DNA from: Enterovibrio calviensis DSM 14347
Lineage (GTDB): Bacteria > Pseudomonadota > Gammaproteobacteria > Enterobacterales > Vibrionaceae
Direction: 5' to 3'
DNA length: 64,000 bases
Assembly: GCF_000621165.1 (NCBI RefSeq)
Contig: NZ_KK211218.1
Coordinates: 529,304 to 593,303, forward strand
Part shown: positions 1-8,796 of the stretch, in pieces
Position numbering within the stretch: the stretch's first letter is position 1
Layout of the letters: the number at the start of each line of letters is the position of its first letter
Notes under the pieces: generated by a model
The model's database searches: none
The model's input: the letters and a program-made list of their open reading frames with translations, nothing else
What the model was told of the DNA's origin: nothing
Position numbers and translations under genes: made by a program

Positions 1-311
1 GCGGTCAAGTTGCGCCTGCAACGCTGTCATTTGGCCCATTAGAGATCGACGAAAAAACAAAGATCATCAAGCGCGAAGGCCGCAGTTTGGCAGCCACGCC
101 TATTATGTATCAAATATTGGTTGAGTTAGTTAAAGCACAAGGTGAACTTGTCTCTCGAGAAACCTTGATACAGAAACTCTGGGGCGAAGACGTACCCGAT
201 AAAGACGTCCTTAGAAGTCATATCTACTTACTGCGTAACATGCTTGATAAACCCTTTAAACGGGCGATGTTAATAACCGTACCTAAATTTGGTTTCCGTT
301 TGGAGTATTGA
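1..311 (+). CDS. OmpR-family response regulator, C-terminal part (5' partial)
   Basis: The frame starting at base 3 is open from the window edge to TGA at 309-311. It encodes about 102 residues of an OmpR/PhoB winged-helix effector domain: the helix-turn-helix part reads SRETLIQKLWGE, followed by a region with LRSHIYLLRNML, typical of the recognition helix and wing, and the end VPKFGFRLEY corresponds to the usual wing 'RGxGYxL'. The receiver domain lies outside the window. The stop overlaps the kinase start (TGATG at 309-313), so the two form a translationally coupled two-component pair. Target genes cannot be read from the sequence; the downstream DUF2860 gene is a natural candidate (inference). 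Confidence 0.9.
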   Translation, partial: GQVAPATLSFGPLEIDEKTKIIKREGRSLAATPIMYQILVELVKAQGELVSRETLIQKLWGEDVPDKDVLRSHIYLLRNMLDKPFKRAMLITVPKFGFRLEY

Positions 312-1579
312 TGATATTCAAAAACCGAAAACCAAAGGTAAATAACGTCACTGCAGTAAAAAGGCGTTTAGTTCGTACATTCGCAATGGTTGCAATTACA
401 ACCTCCTTTATTGTTTTTGTCGCTTTTTCGTTAAAACTGGTAGCGGAAGAAGACAAGCAAATCGCCCTGCACTTAATGTCCTTTGAGAGCATGGCTAAAA
501 AATATTATCAGCTAGAGCCCAACAAAATCATCAAAATAACTCCGAACATCACTGCATATTATGATCCAGCACAACTTCCAGATAGAGCGAAGGCAGAAAT
601 GCCTTACAAAAAGAATAAAGTCACACGAGTAAAATCATATTCTGAAGATGGTTTCATGGTCTTTCACAGTGAGTTTCTTTCCAACGGAAAAGTCATCCCA
701 TTGTATTTGGATGTTGATGCTCGAGCCATTGAATTTGGTGATGATAGTTGGGACATACTTTTAGTCGTATCAACATTACTCATGCTGTTTTTAGTGAGCG
801 TTTTAAGCGTCTCGATCAAACGCATGTTCGATGAACTCATGTCGCCGATCGTCGAATTAAGTGAGCAACTGGCAGACAAAGACAGATCGGAGTTTTTCGT
901 TTCAGAAAGCACGATTGACGAAATTAAACACCTCACTAACCACCTCAACAGCTATACACAGATGAAAGAAAGAGTGGTTAAGCAAGAAATGATGTTCGCA
1001 AAATACGCGAGCCATGAATTAAAGACGCCAATTGCGATCATTTCTGGCGCAGCAAGCTTGCAAGCGATGAAAGAGGAAGACGTTGTGTTTCAAGAAAAGC
1101 AACGTCAGAGAATTTTAGATGCTGCCAATAGGATGCACTCGACAGTAGAAATTCTTCTTAACATCGTAAAACAAGAAAACATCGCGTCAAACGATGAATG
1201 TTGGTCAATCACAGAGAAAGACATTCCAATTTCTGAGCTAAGTAAAAAAACAGAAACAAATGTGAATATTGATTTATCGCTCGATCCAAATACGACGATT
1301 AACCTCCCACCGTCTGTGCTCAAAATGATAATAAAGAACTTAGTAAATAATTCAGCCCGTTTTACTGACCAAGGTTCAATCACAATTTGTATTTCTACCG
1401 ATAACATATCGGTTAAGGACACGGGTTCAGGGTTGTCGGATAAAAATGATACTGAACATGGTTTAGGCCTTTTAATCGTTAGGCGGTTATGCCGAGTGTA
1501 CGGTTGGTCTTTCGAATTGAAAAATAACACTGACACCCAAGGTTGTATTGCTGTCATATCAAAGAACCCTTTATTCTAA
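311..1579 (+). CDS. sensor histidine kinase, partner of the upstream response regulator
   Basis: This is a 422-residue membrane sensor kinase. Two membrane segments (about residues 24-44 and 149-171) bracket a periplasmic sensor of about 100 residues. A dimerisation/phosphoacceptor helix follows with the H box YASHELKTP (His near residue 235), then the N box LVNNSARF (about 343), a G1 box DTGSG and a G2 box HGLGL of the HATPase domain. All catalytic boxes are present, so it should autophosphorylate and pass phosphate to the regulator encoded just upstream. ATG at 311 is preferred over the TTG at 308 because it overlaps the regulator's stop codon (TGATG). The signal sensed is unknown; the HATPase domain is compact. 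Confidence 0.93.
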   Translation: MIFKNRKPKVNNVTAVKRRLVRTFAMVAITTSFIVFVAFSLKLVAEEDKQIALHLMSFESMAKKYYQLEPNKIIKITPNITAYYDPAQLPDRAKAEMPYKKNKVTRVKSYSEDGFMVFHSEFLSNGKVIPLYLDVDARAIEFGDDSWDILLVVSTLLMLFLVSVLSVSIKRMFDELMSPIVELSEQLADKDRSEFFVSESTIDEIKHLTNHLNSYTQMKERVVKQEMMFAKYASHELKTPIAIISGAASLQAMKEEDVVFQEKQRQRILDAANRMHSTVEILLNIVKQENIASNDECWSITEKDIPISELSKKTETNVNIDLSLDPNTTINLPPSVLKMIIKNLVNNSARFTDQGSITICISTDNISVKDTGSGLSDKNDTEHGLGLLIVRRLCRVYGWSFELKNNTDTQGCIAVISKNPLF

Positions 1580-1607
1580 GTATTTGCCTTGAATTTAACA
1601 CTCTAAT

Positions 1608-1649
1608 GGCTTCTGAAATTGAGCATCTTCAGGTTACTTGGGTATATAT
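1608..1649 (-). repeat. copy of dispersed intergenic repeat (one end, reverse orientation)
   Basis: The plus strand ends in GCATCTTCAGGTTACTTGGG followed by TATATA, the reverse complement of the TATACCCAAGTAACCTGAAGATGC terminus seen at 18538 and 29753. It lies between the kinase and the DUF2860 gene. Only one terminus is recognisable, so this is a partial or decayed copy. Confidence 0.75.
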
Positions 1650-1715
1650 CCATAGACATTTATTCGACACGCCCGCCGATACAATGCAGTCTCTAATTAA
1701 TCAGAGATGTTTATC

Positions 1716-2699
1716 ATGAAAAAAAACCTTCTTTCACTGTCCATACTCTCTTGCTTCTCAAGCTTCTCTTCCGTTGCTGAGTTGGCGCCAGTAGCCGGAT
1801 TTGGTGGTGAAATATCTCTAAACACTGGCTACATGTCTCAATCATCCAACTTCAATACGGATGATAAAGACGCGCTATCGAACCTGAGCGCTGAAGGACA
1901 ATCCAACAGCGAAATGTTGGTGATCCCACTCGGTCAGATTAACTACACCTTCGGGGAAAACCTCGATAAACAGGCGTACATCGGTACTGCACGTGAAGAT
2001 ATTGCCGTGGGTGATTTCGCGTTTGAGATCGGCTACAAGCAGGCGTTCGAATCAGGAATGGTGATTGATGCTTCGTTTCTTCCTACCGTTGTTTCTGGTG
2101 AAACGTGGCGTGACCCTTACGTGTTGAACTCAACTCGCGAAGTGACTGATGAAACTGGCAATGCTTACCGCTTAAAACTTGAATCCATTGCGGGTAGCGA
2201 TTTCACGCTGGATATGGCTTACGCAAACATTGATGTTAAGGATGAAGCATCAGGCTCTGCTTATAGCACGGTGGATCAAGCGAAGCTCCAACGAGATGGC
2301 AGCGTCATCTTCGTGAAAGCGGAATACAATTACATGCTAAACCAAACTTCTGGCCTTATACCCTCACTCAGCTACAAAGTCCGATCTGCTGATGGTGATG
2401 CCATGGCCTATAGCGCCTATGGAACAGACATTACTTATTTTAAAGTGTTAGATCGCCACCAGTTTGCACTTACCGCTGGCTATGAAACGCGCAGCTATGA
2501 CGGAACAAACCCCATTTTCGACGAAACTCGCAGTGATAACGAAATAAGCCTATTTGCTGCCTATGAATACGACCAGTTTATGGACAGGGAAGATGTTTCG
2601 TTCATTTCCTTTGCAGGTTACGGCAGTAGTGCTTCAAATATTGATTTCTACAACGAGACCGGATACTTGGTTTCTGTGGGCGTAAATTACGCATTCTAA
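1716..2699 (+). CDS. DUF2860-type outer-membrane beta-barrel protein
   Basis: The 327-residue product begins with a signal peptide (MKKNLLSLSILSCFSSFSS, then Ala-Glu-Leu near the cleavage site). The mature protein opens with AGFGGEISLNTGYMSQSSNF, the pattern I recognise from the Vibrionaceae DUF2860 family. The rest is rich in alternating aromatic/polar strands and ends in the aromatic VGVNYAF, typical of an outer-membrane barrel. The Met at 1716 fits the signal peptide better than the Met at 1707. It follows a two-component system, which may control it (inference). Substrate and role are unknown; family assignment is from memory of the N-terminal motif. Confidence 0.78.
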   Translation: MKKNLLSLSILSCFSSFSSVAELAPVAGFGGEISLNTGYMSQSSNFNTDDKDALSNLSAEGQSNSEMLVIPLGQINYTFGENLDKQAYIGTAREDIAVGDFAFEIGYKQAFESGMVIDASFLPTVVSGETWRDPYVLNSTREVTDETGNAYRLKLESIAGSDFTLDMAYANIDVKDEASGSAYSTVDQAKLQRDGSVIFVKAEYNYMLNQTSGLIPSLSYKVRSADGDAMAYSAYGTDITYFKVLDRHQFALTAGYETRSYDGTNPIFDETRSDNEISLFAAYEYDQFMDREDVSFISFAGYGSSASNIDFYNETGYLVSVGVNYAF

Positions 2700-2777
2700 T
2701 GCGACGGGTGGACCACTCAATCTGAGTGTTTCAAACAGCACTTTATCAATCGTTACCTGACTAATTGATGAAAGCCA

Positions 2778-2802
2778 CCAGCGCAGCCTCTGACTGCGCT
2801 GG
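2778..2802. terminator. hairpin in the DUF2860-nptA gap
   Basis: This is a perfect 9-bp stem, CCAGCGCAG / CTGCGCTGG, with a 7-base loop, 78 bases after the DUF2860 stop. There is no long T tract, so it may be a weak or Rho-assisted terminator. A sequence-similar stem (CCAGCGC/GCGCTGG) follows the MipA-like gene at 42897-42922. The rest of 2700-3048 holds no convincing gene. Confidence 0.5.
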
Positions 2803-3048
2803 AAGTTTCTAAGCCGCAACAATAGAACACGTTTGTCTTCTCTAACAGACAAAAACCCGCTTCGGCCGCCGACTGCAACCGGAAAAAGCTGATCCAATCA
2901 AAAATTGTCTCCCATACGATACAGAAAAGTCTATTTAACCATACAGACGCTAAAGTGTAAGAAAAACGCAATACACCTTTTCTAGTTTACCCAGTGCACT
3001 GTCGTCTCAGGCAGGCAATAAGGTTCAATAAACTAGGGACAGAAAAGT

Positions 3049-4191
3049 ATGGCATACGCAGAAGCCACCAATCAGCAGGCGGAAAAACCCGTCAGCTTTA
3101 CGGTTTGGATAAAGATTGTCGCACTGATCTATCTACTACTGCTTGCGGTAGGAATGATCGGTACGGGCTTTAAATGGGCAACAGGCGGACAGGCACAAGA
3201 ACTCTTTGAGTTTGCATCAAACCCTTTCACCGCACTGATCATTGGTACCGTTTGTACCGCCCTTATCCAAAGTTCAAGTACGGTAACATCCATCATTGTG
3301 GGGATGGTTGCTGGGGGCTTGCCCGTCGCTACCGCGATTCCAATGGTGATGGGCGCCAATATAGGAACAACCATCACCAACACCTTGGTCAGTCTTGGGC
3401 ATGTTCGCAACAAAGAAGAGTTTAAGCGCGCCTTTGCTGCCGCAACCGTTCATGACTTCTTCAATGTCATATCAGTCGTTATCTTCTTGCCGCTCGAAAT
3501 AGCCACGGGGTTCTTGCAGAAAGTCAGTGCATGGATGGTCGCGCCTCTATCCAATGCGGATGGCATGAGCATGGGTGATCTGAACGTTATGAAAGCCATC
3601 ACCAAGCCGATTATCAAATCCGTGCAGGGTGCAATGGAGGTGTTGGGTGATCCTTGGGGCGGCATCGCAATGATACTGCTAGGTATCGGTCTGATTTTTG
3701 TCTCTATCACCTTTATCGGCAAGCTATTAAAAGTCGCCATGGTAGGTAAAGCGAAACAGATCCTGCACAACGCGATTGGACGAGGCCCGATGACGGGTAT
3801 TTTCTCCGGCACGCTGATCACCATACTGGTTCAATCAAGCTCTACCACCACCAGCCTTGCCGTTCCCTTAGTGGGTTCAGGCGTATTTAAGGTCAGAGAC
3901 ATTTATCCCTTCACGCTTGGCGCCAACATAGGCACCTGTGTCACTGCCCTGCTCGCTGCCACAGCAGTGAGTGGTAATCTCGCCGACGCTGCTTTACAAA
4001 TATCGCTCGTTCATCTGGTTTATAACGTGTTGGGCGTCGTGGTGATATTTGGCATTCCGATACTCAGAGAAATACCGTTAAGGGCATCCGCTTGGTTGGG
4101 TAACCTAGCTGCAGAGAATAAGCTCTATGCGGTGGGCTATATACTCTTTGTGTTCTTTATTATCCCACTGTTCTTGATCTTAGTGAGCTAG
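3049..4191 (+). CDS. nptA: Na+/phosphate cotransporter, NptA type
   Basis: The 380-residue integral membrane protein has the two inverted Na/Pi-cotransporter repeats of the NptA/SLC34-like family (PF02690). Each repeat carries the hallmark QSSST motif (ALIQSSSTVTS near residue 72 and ILVQSSSTTTS near residue 261), and each is followed by a glycine-rich GANIGT loop. Length matches Vibrio NptA (about 380). It is expected to import inorganic phosphate with sodium at the inner membrane. The next gene starts 9 bases downstream after AGGAGG-like sequence, so the two are probably co-transcribed. Confidence 0.93.
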   Translation: MAYAEATNQQAEKPVSFTVWIKIVALIYLLLLAVGMIGTGFKWATGGQAQELFEFASNPFTALIIGTVCTALIQSSSTVTSIIVGMVAGGLPVATAIPMVMGANIGTTITNTLVSLGHVRNKEEFKRAFAAATVHDFFNVISVVIFLPLEIATGFLQKVSAWMVAPLSNADGMSMGDLNVMKAITKPIIKSVQGAMEVLGDPWGGIAMILLGIGLIFVSITFIGKLLKVAMVGKAKQILHNAIGRGPMTGIFSGTLITILVQSSSTTTSLAVPLVGSGVFKVRDIYPFTLGANIGTCVTALLAATAVSGNLADAALQISLVHLVYNVLGVVVIFGIPILREIPLRASAWLGNLAAENKLYAVGYILFVFFIIPLFLILVS

Positions 4192-4200
4192 GAGGAAACT

Positions 4201-4449
4201 ATGCCTGATTCAAAAATGTCATACGACGAACTGATTGAAGAAATTAACCGCGCTCGTCGTCTTCTGTCTCAGTTGGAGCTCGCAGCCAAAGAAGAGGAAG
4301 ACCGCCAGAAACACCTGATGATCGACAATCTGGAATCCGTTATCGAAGATACCGAACACAATGGCGCCAATGTGAAGGAATTCTCTAAACTGGCCGCCAA
4401 CGAACTGAAAGCACTGATAGAGAAGTTGCATAAGAAACTTCACGACTGA
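4201..4449 (+). CDS. small charged coiled-coil protein
   Basis: The product is 82 residues, very rich in Glu/Lys/Leu, with heptad-like spacing over most of its length (INRARRLLSQLELAAKEEED and later LAANELKALIEKLHKKL). It has no signal peptide and no membrane segment. A strong ribosome-binding site, GGAGGAAACT, precedes the ATG and overlaps the end of nptA, so it is probably made with the transporter. I do not recognise a named family. It may be a cytoplasmic partner of NptA, but that rests on position only. Confidence 0.8.
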   Translation: MPDSKMSYDELIEEINRARRLLSQLELAAKEEEDRQKHLMIDNLESVIEDTEHNGANVKEFSKLAANELKALIEKLHKKLHD

Positions 4450-4455
4450 TGATCG

Positions 4456-4483
4456 CGCCTCCTCCTGCACATGGGAGGGGGCG
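4456..4483 (+). terminator. GC-rich hairpin after the nptA operon
   Basis: Bases 4456-4466 pair with 4473-4483 (CGCCTCCTCC against GGGAGGGGGCG, with G-T pairs) around a 6-base loop. It starts 6 bases after the stop of the small coiled-coil gene. No T tract follows, so strength as an intrinsic terminator is uncertain. Confidence 0.55.
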
Positions 4484-4497
4484 GCTACTTAGCGCGA

Positions 4498-4525
4498 ATA
4501 AAAAAAGTTGGGTATATACCCAACT
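4498..4525 (-). terminator. intrinsic terminator of the phn operon
   Basis: Read on the minus strand, the perfect inverted repeat AGTTGGGT-ATAT-ACCCAACT is followed directly by a run of T. It sits about 90 bases behind phnN. The arms match the outer ends of the dispersed repeat (TATACCCAA) placed back to back, so it may derive from that repeat. Confidence 0.75.
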
Positions 4526-4614
4526 CGTAAAAATCGGTGTCAGCGGTATCGCAACACATTGTGGCGCCTTAATGCAAAGAGAGAGCCGCATTAGGTTGAT
4601 GGTTATCCATCTTG

Positions 4615-5178
4615 TTACCCCCTGTTTTTCCTACAAAGCGCCAGATCCAGCTGACAAGAAAACTGATCGACGGTGTCCTCGAGTTTCCCACTGTTATCGA
4701 GATGAATCGCGTTGGCAGGACGCACCGCATCATAATGAATGGCACGCTCCAATCGCTGGGCGATATCGTCCATATTTTCTCTTCCCCTTGCTTCCAAGCG
4801 CTGCCGGAGCACGTCCGGGCTGACGGATATCCACACCACTTCAAGTTGCTCACCAAACATACCCTGAGCAAATGGCAAATAGGCGCGAGAACCATTCACC
4901 ATCACATCCATGCCCGATGCCAACCAGTTTTCCACTTCGCTCCCCACACCGTAACGAAGTCCATTCGCCCGCCAATGCATGGAAAACAGTGCTTGCCTGA
5001 TACGGAGTTCGAACTCAGCATCGGTCAGCGCAACATGATTTTCGCTGCCTGCCGATGCGGGTCGCGTAATGTAGCGATGAGCCACCATGAGCCTGTCACA
5101 AAATCGCTCCCTTGCAGCGTCAATCAGCGAGTCTTTTCCCGCACCAGAAGCCCCCAACACATAAAACAGCTTGGCCAT
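4615..5178 (-). CDS. phnN: ribose 1,5-bisphosphate phosphokinase PhnN
   Basis: The 187-residue guanylate-kinase-like enzyme has a P-loop near the N-terminus (VLGASGAGKDS). It converts ribose 1,5-bisphosphate to PRPP with ATP, the last step of phosphonate use by the C-P lyase pathway. Length equals the E. coli enzyme (185). It is the last gene of the operon, 20 bases after phnM. Its substrate is normally produced by PhnP, for which no gene exists in this operon. Confidence 0.95.
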   Translation of the reverse strand: MAKLFYVLGASGAGKDSLIDAARERFCDRLMVAHRYITRPASAGSENHVALTDAEFELRIRQALFSMHWRANGLRYGVGSEVENWLASGMDVMVNGSRAYLPFAQGMFGEQLEVVWISVSPDVLRQRLEARGRENMDDIAQRLERAIHYDAVRPANAIHLDNSGKLEDTVDQFSCQLDLALCRKNRG

Positions 5179-5198
5179 TTTTTTATCCCGTTTTAGGG

Positions 5199-6335
5199 TT
5201 AGAACACGCGGCGTCCCTGACGCCAGACTTGCTGCACGTAAGGCTGATCATCATGTCGCTCAACCAGCAACAAATCTGCCCGCATTCCCTCTTTGATCGA
5301 GCCCCTGTCTGTAAGACTCAGTGCAGACGCTGGATTGCGGGTTGCCAGACAGGTTGCGGCAGCCAAATCCAATGCGTTGCGCTCGTCATCTGCGAGACGG
5401 AAAACGGCGTCAAGCAGGCTTCCGGGGAAGTAGTCAGACGATAAGGCATCTAACACGCCCAGCGATGCCAGTTCATGCGCTGCTACATTGCCTGAGTGCG
5501 AGCCGCCACGAACCACGTTCGGTGCACCCATCATGACTTTCAAATCAAGCTCATGGGAACGCTGCGCTGCTTCAACTGTGGTGGGGAATTCAGCCAGAAC
5601 CAAGCCCAAAGCACGAGATTCTTCCACATGCGATCGTGTGGCATCATCATGGCTCGCCAATGGGATATTTCGTTCATGGCAAAGTTCAGCAATCGCACGT
5701 CGATTGGCATCAGACCACTGTGCAGACTTGACTCGCTGATCCATTTCGAACGCTGCCATTTCTTCGTCGTTGAGGTTGTATTTGCCCTGATAGTATTCGT
5801 AATACTTGGTGAGATTAACAAACTGACGCTGCCCCGGAGAATGGTCCATCAACGACACCATATGGGTTTGTTCCAAACCGAGGTAAAGCTTTGCCAGCTC
5901 AACGGTGGATTCATGGGGCAGTTCACAACGGATATGAACAAAGTGCTCGGCGCGGTTCAAGCCTCGTTCGCCGCTTTGGACAATGGTATTGATCATCTTA
6001 TCGAGGTTGTCCTGACGATGACCACCATCGCGCACATCACCGACAGCAATCGCGTCCAAAACGGTTGTAATACCCGCACCGATAAGCTGTGCGTCATGCG
6101 CCGCCATGGCCGAGAAAGCAGGCCAACTGACTTTGGGACGCGGCGTAAAGTACTTTTCAAGATTGTCGGTGTGCAGTTCAATCAGCCCCGGCATCAACCA
6201 TCCCTGATTGCCATCGATAGCCCCCGATTGCTGGCTCGGCGAGTCGGACATCGCGCGAATGATGCCGTTCTCAACTTCTAACGAGCCATTGACGACTTCG
6301 TCTTCCAACACCAGTTGAACATTGGTAATGATCAT
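5199..6335 (-). CDS. phnM: alpha-D-ribose 1-methylphosphonate 5-triphosphate diphosphatase PhnM
   Basis: The 378-residue amidohydrolase-superfamily protein has the metal-binding start of the barrel in LMPGLIELHTDNLEK (HTDN is typical of PhnM, replacing HxH) and a later metal/catalytic region around SHDDAT. It removes diphosphate from ribose 1-methylphosphonate 5-triphosphate to give the 5-phosphate substrate of C-P lyase. It acts in the cytoplasm. Spacing of 15 bases to phnL and 20 bases to phnN shows a tight operon. Confidence 0.95.
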   Translation of the reverse strand: MIITNVQLVLEDEVVNGSLEVENGIIRAMSDSPSQQSGAIDGNQGWLMPGLIELHTDNLEKYFTPRPKVSWPAFSAMAAHDAQLIGAGITTVLDAIAVGDVRDGGHRQDNLDKMINTIVQSGERGLNRAEHFVHIRCELPHESTVELAKLYLGLEQTHMVSLMDHSPGQRQFVNLTKYYEYYQGKYNLNDEEMAAFEMDQRVKSAQWSDANRRAIAELCHERNIPLASHDDATRSHVEESRALGLVLAEFPTTVEAAQRSHELDLKVMMGAPNVVRGGSHSGNVAAHELASLGVLDALSSDYFPGSLLDAVFRLADDERNALDLAAATCLATRNPASALSLTDRGSIKEGMRADLLLVERHDDQPYVQQVWRQGRRVF

Positions 6336-6350
6336 TGTCGCTTCCTTCCC

Positions 6351-7088
6351 TTAGGCCTTTTTCAAAGTTGCGGTTGAAATGTCGTAGTACTTATCTGCCA
6401 CCTGCTGACGTACATATTCGTCATGGAATATGCCAACAATCGCAGCGCCGCCTTGCTTGGCTTCCAGAATGAGTTCAATCACCACATCTCGGTTCTTTTC
6501 ATCCAATGACGCTGTTGGCTCATCCAGCAGCAAAATCGGTGAATCAACGATAAACCCGCGAGCGATATTTACACGTTGCTGCTCGCCACCAGAAAAGGTC
6601 GCTGGCGCTAAGTGCCAAAGATGCTCCGGCACATTGAGGCGCTTCAACAAAGCACCTGCTTTTTCGCGCGCAACATCCTTGCATTCCCCTTTTTCGACCA
6701 AGGGTTGCGCCACAACGTCTAGTGCACTGATACGCGGGATAACGCGGAGAAACTGGCTGACCCAGCCCAAGGTGTTCTTGCGCACATCCAGAATGTCGCG
6801 GGGCAGCGCATTGGCAATATTCACCCAATGCTCACCACATGCTGCATTGTGATGGCGCACATTGATTTCACCATCATCCACGAGATAGTTCGCATACAGC
6901 GCACGCAGTAAGGTACTTTTCCCAGCGCCGGAACGACCAAGCAATACCACGCACTCTCCTTTGTCGACAGCAAAGCTGGAATCCGCGAGCACCGAAAGCT
7001 TCACGCTGCCCTGATTGTGGAGGACGAAGGTTTTGCTGACGTTCGACACGGTTAGCATGGCTTTAGGTGCCATAGTGATGTTTGTCAT
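6351..7088 (-). CDS. phnL: C-P lyase complex ABC-type ATPase PhnL
   Basis: The 245-residue ABC ATPase has Walker [10 protein letters not shown] near residue 52, signature FSGGEQQR and Walker B ILLLDEP. PhnL-type proteins associate with the C-P lyase core and are required for attaching the phosphonate to ribose; they are not membrane transporter subunits. There is no membrane partner nearby, and the gene sits between phnK and phnM as in E. coli. phnK ends only 8 bases upstream. Confidence 0.94.
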   Translation of the reverse strand: MTNITMAPKAMLTVSNVSKTFVLHNQGSVKLSVLADSSFAVDKGECVVLLGRSGAGKSTLLRALYANYLVDDGEINVRHHNAACGEHWVNIANALPRDILDVRKNTLGWVSQFLRVIPRISALDVVAQPLVEKGECKDVAREKAGALLKRLNVPEHLWHLAPATFSGGEQQRVNIARGFIVDSPILLLDEPTASLDEKNRDVVIELILEAKQGGAAIVGIFHDEYVRQQVADKYYDISTATLKKA

Positions 7089-7096
7089 GATCTTTC

Positions 7097-7918
7097 TTAC
7101 CCCTGCAATACTGATGACACGAGCAATTGCGTGTAAGGATGTTGCGGATCATCAAGCACCTGATCCGTTAATCCCGTTTCCACAATCCGGCTCCCTTTCA
7201 TCACCACCAGTCGGTGTGCAAGCAATCTTGCAACAGCCAAATCATGGGTGACGATAACCACAGAAAGCCCCAAATCCGTCACCAGGTTTCGAATCAAATC
7301 CAGCAGCCTTGCCTGCACAGAGACATCCAGCCCACCTGTTGGCTCATCCATAAAAATCAGCCTTGGATGCGTCACCAGATTCCTCGCAATTTGCAGTCTT
7401 TGCTGCATGCCGCCGGAAAAAGTGATCGGCATGTCATCAATACGATCCGTTGGAATTTCAACTTGAGAGAGCCAGTCCAGTGCCTGTTCGCGGATATCAC
7501 CATAGTGCCGATTCCCGACCGCCATTAATCGCTCACCAATGTTGCCGCCTGCGGAAACTCTAGGGCGTAAACCATCCAGCGGGTGTTGGTGAACCACGCC
7601 CCAATCGGTACGCAACAGCCGACGTCGTTCACTTTCAGACAGCGCGTATAAACTGGCTTGCGAGCCATCACTGAACTGATAGTTCACGGCACCGGAATCG
7701 GGTGTTTCGCGTCCTGAAAGCACACGCAGTAAGGTACTTTTTCCTGAGCCAGATTCGCCCACAATGCCCAGCACCTCGCCAGGCCATAAGTCGAAAGAGA
7801 TCGCCTGACAGCCCTTGCCCGGCTGATAAAGTTTGGTGAGGCTTTGCACTTCTAAGAGCGGTTGCATGTTTAGTGCTGGCCTCGTCGCGCTGTCGCGACC
7901 TAACTCTGTTACAGACAT
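7097..7918 (-). CDS. phnK: C-P lyase complex ABC-type ATPase PhnK
   Basis: The 273-residue ABC ATPase has Walker [10 protein letters not shown] (about residue 55), signature SGGMQQR and Walker B LIFMDEP, and ends in an oligopeptide-ATPase-like tail ([11 protein letters not shown]). PhnK docks on PhnJ of the PhnGHIJ core and couples ATP hydrolysis to the reaction. Its start overlaps the end of phnJ by 10 bases. A shorter start is possible at the internal Met near residue 18, because the first residues look unlike the family (NMQPLLEV is closer to the usual beginning). Confidence 0.94.
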   Translation of the reverse strand: MSVTELGRDSATRPALNMQPLLEVQSLTKLYQPGKGCQAISFDLWPGEVLGIVGESGSGKSTLLRVLSGRETPDSGAVNYQFSDGSQASLYALSESERRRLLRTDWGVVHQHPLDGLRPRVSAGGNIGERLMAVGNRHYGDIREQALDWLSQVEIPTDRIDDMPITFSGGMQQRLQIARNLVTHPRLIFMDEPTGGLDVSVQARLLDLIRNLVTDLGLSVVIVTHDLAVARLLAHRLVVMKGSRIVETGLTDQVLDDPQHPYTQLLVSSVLQG

Positions 7919-8796
7919 GTGCGTTCCTCCTCTTGCTCTTCTTTCAACGCATTCAATGCCTGCTGTTCATTGCAGTAATCCGTATCGGAACACACGAAAA
8001 TCCGGTTACCTTTGTCATCCGTTACCACTTCATCGAGGAAGCTGGTTGTTGACCCACAGATGCAGCAAGGCTCATCCCATTGTTGGATTTCAAACGGATA
8101 GTCTTCAAAATCTAAACTCTTCACATCGGTGTAAGGAGGAATGGCGTAGATGCGCTTCTCGCGTCCAGCACCAAAGAGTTGCAGTGCAGGCATCTGATCC
8201 ATTTTCGGATTGTCGAACTTCGGAATGGGCGATGGATCCATGATGTAACGGCCGTTCACACGCACTGGATAGGCGTAAGCGGTCGAGATATGACCATAGC
8301 GCGCAATATCTTCATATAGCTTTACATGCATCACGCCATATTCTTCAAGTCCGTGCATTTTTCGGGTTTCCGTTTCACGCGGCTCGATGAAGCGCAAAGG
8401 CTCAGGGATCGGCACCTGATACACCAGCACCTGACCTTCACTGAGTGATTTTTCAGGAATACGGTGTCGAGTCTGAATTAACGTGGCCTGCTCGGTGCGT
8501 TCAGTGGTTTCAACGCCAGCCACCTTTTCAAAGAACTGGCGGATGGAAACTGCGTTAGTGGTGTCGTCAGCGCCTTGATCGATAACCTTTAGCACATCTG
8601 GTTCGCCGACGATGGCCGCGGTGATTTGAATACCGCCGGTTCCCCAACCATAAGGCATGGGCATTTCGCGGCCACCAAATGGCACCTGATAGCCGGGAAT
8701 CGCAATGCCCTTCAGCAATGCGCGTCGAATCATGCGCTTGGTTTGTTCGTCGAGATAGCCAAAGTTATAACCGCTTTGAACGGCTTGCGTATTCAT
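7909..8796 (-). CDS. phnJ: C-P lyase catalytic subunit PhnJ (radical SAM)
   Basis: The 295-residue product is the radical-SAM subunit that breaks the C-P bond of ribose 1-methylphosphonate 5-phosphate. The essential cysteine set is at the C-terminus as in E. coli: CCICGS around residue 243, and FVCSDTDYC around 268, giving the [4Fe-4S] ligands and the catalytic Cys. Length matches the family (about 281-295). It forms the core complex with PhnG, PhnH and PhnI, all encoded directly upstream. Its start overlaps the stop of phnI (ATGA-type). Confidence 0.97.
   Translation of the reverse strand: MNTQAVQSGYNFGYLDEQTKRMIRRALLKGIAIPGYQVPFGGREMPMPYGWGTGGIQITAAIVGEPDVLKVIDQGADDTTNAVSIRQFFEKVAGVETTERTEQATLIQTRHRIPEKSLSEGQVLVYQVPIPEPLRFIEPRETETRKMHGLEEYGVMHVKLYEDIARYGHISTAYAYPVRVNGRYIMDPSPIPKFDNPKMDQMPALQLFGAGREKRIYAIPPYTDVKSLDFEDYPFEIQQWDEPCCICGSTTSFLDEVVTDDKGNRIFVCSDTDYCNEQQALNALKEEQEEERTCL

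Noticed and set aside
5496..6281. 261-codon open frame on the plus strand opposite phnM
   Set aside because: It lies wholly antisense to the clearly identified phnM; its translation has no family resemblance and no ribosome site. Long antisense frames are common over GC-rich conserved genes.
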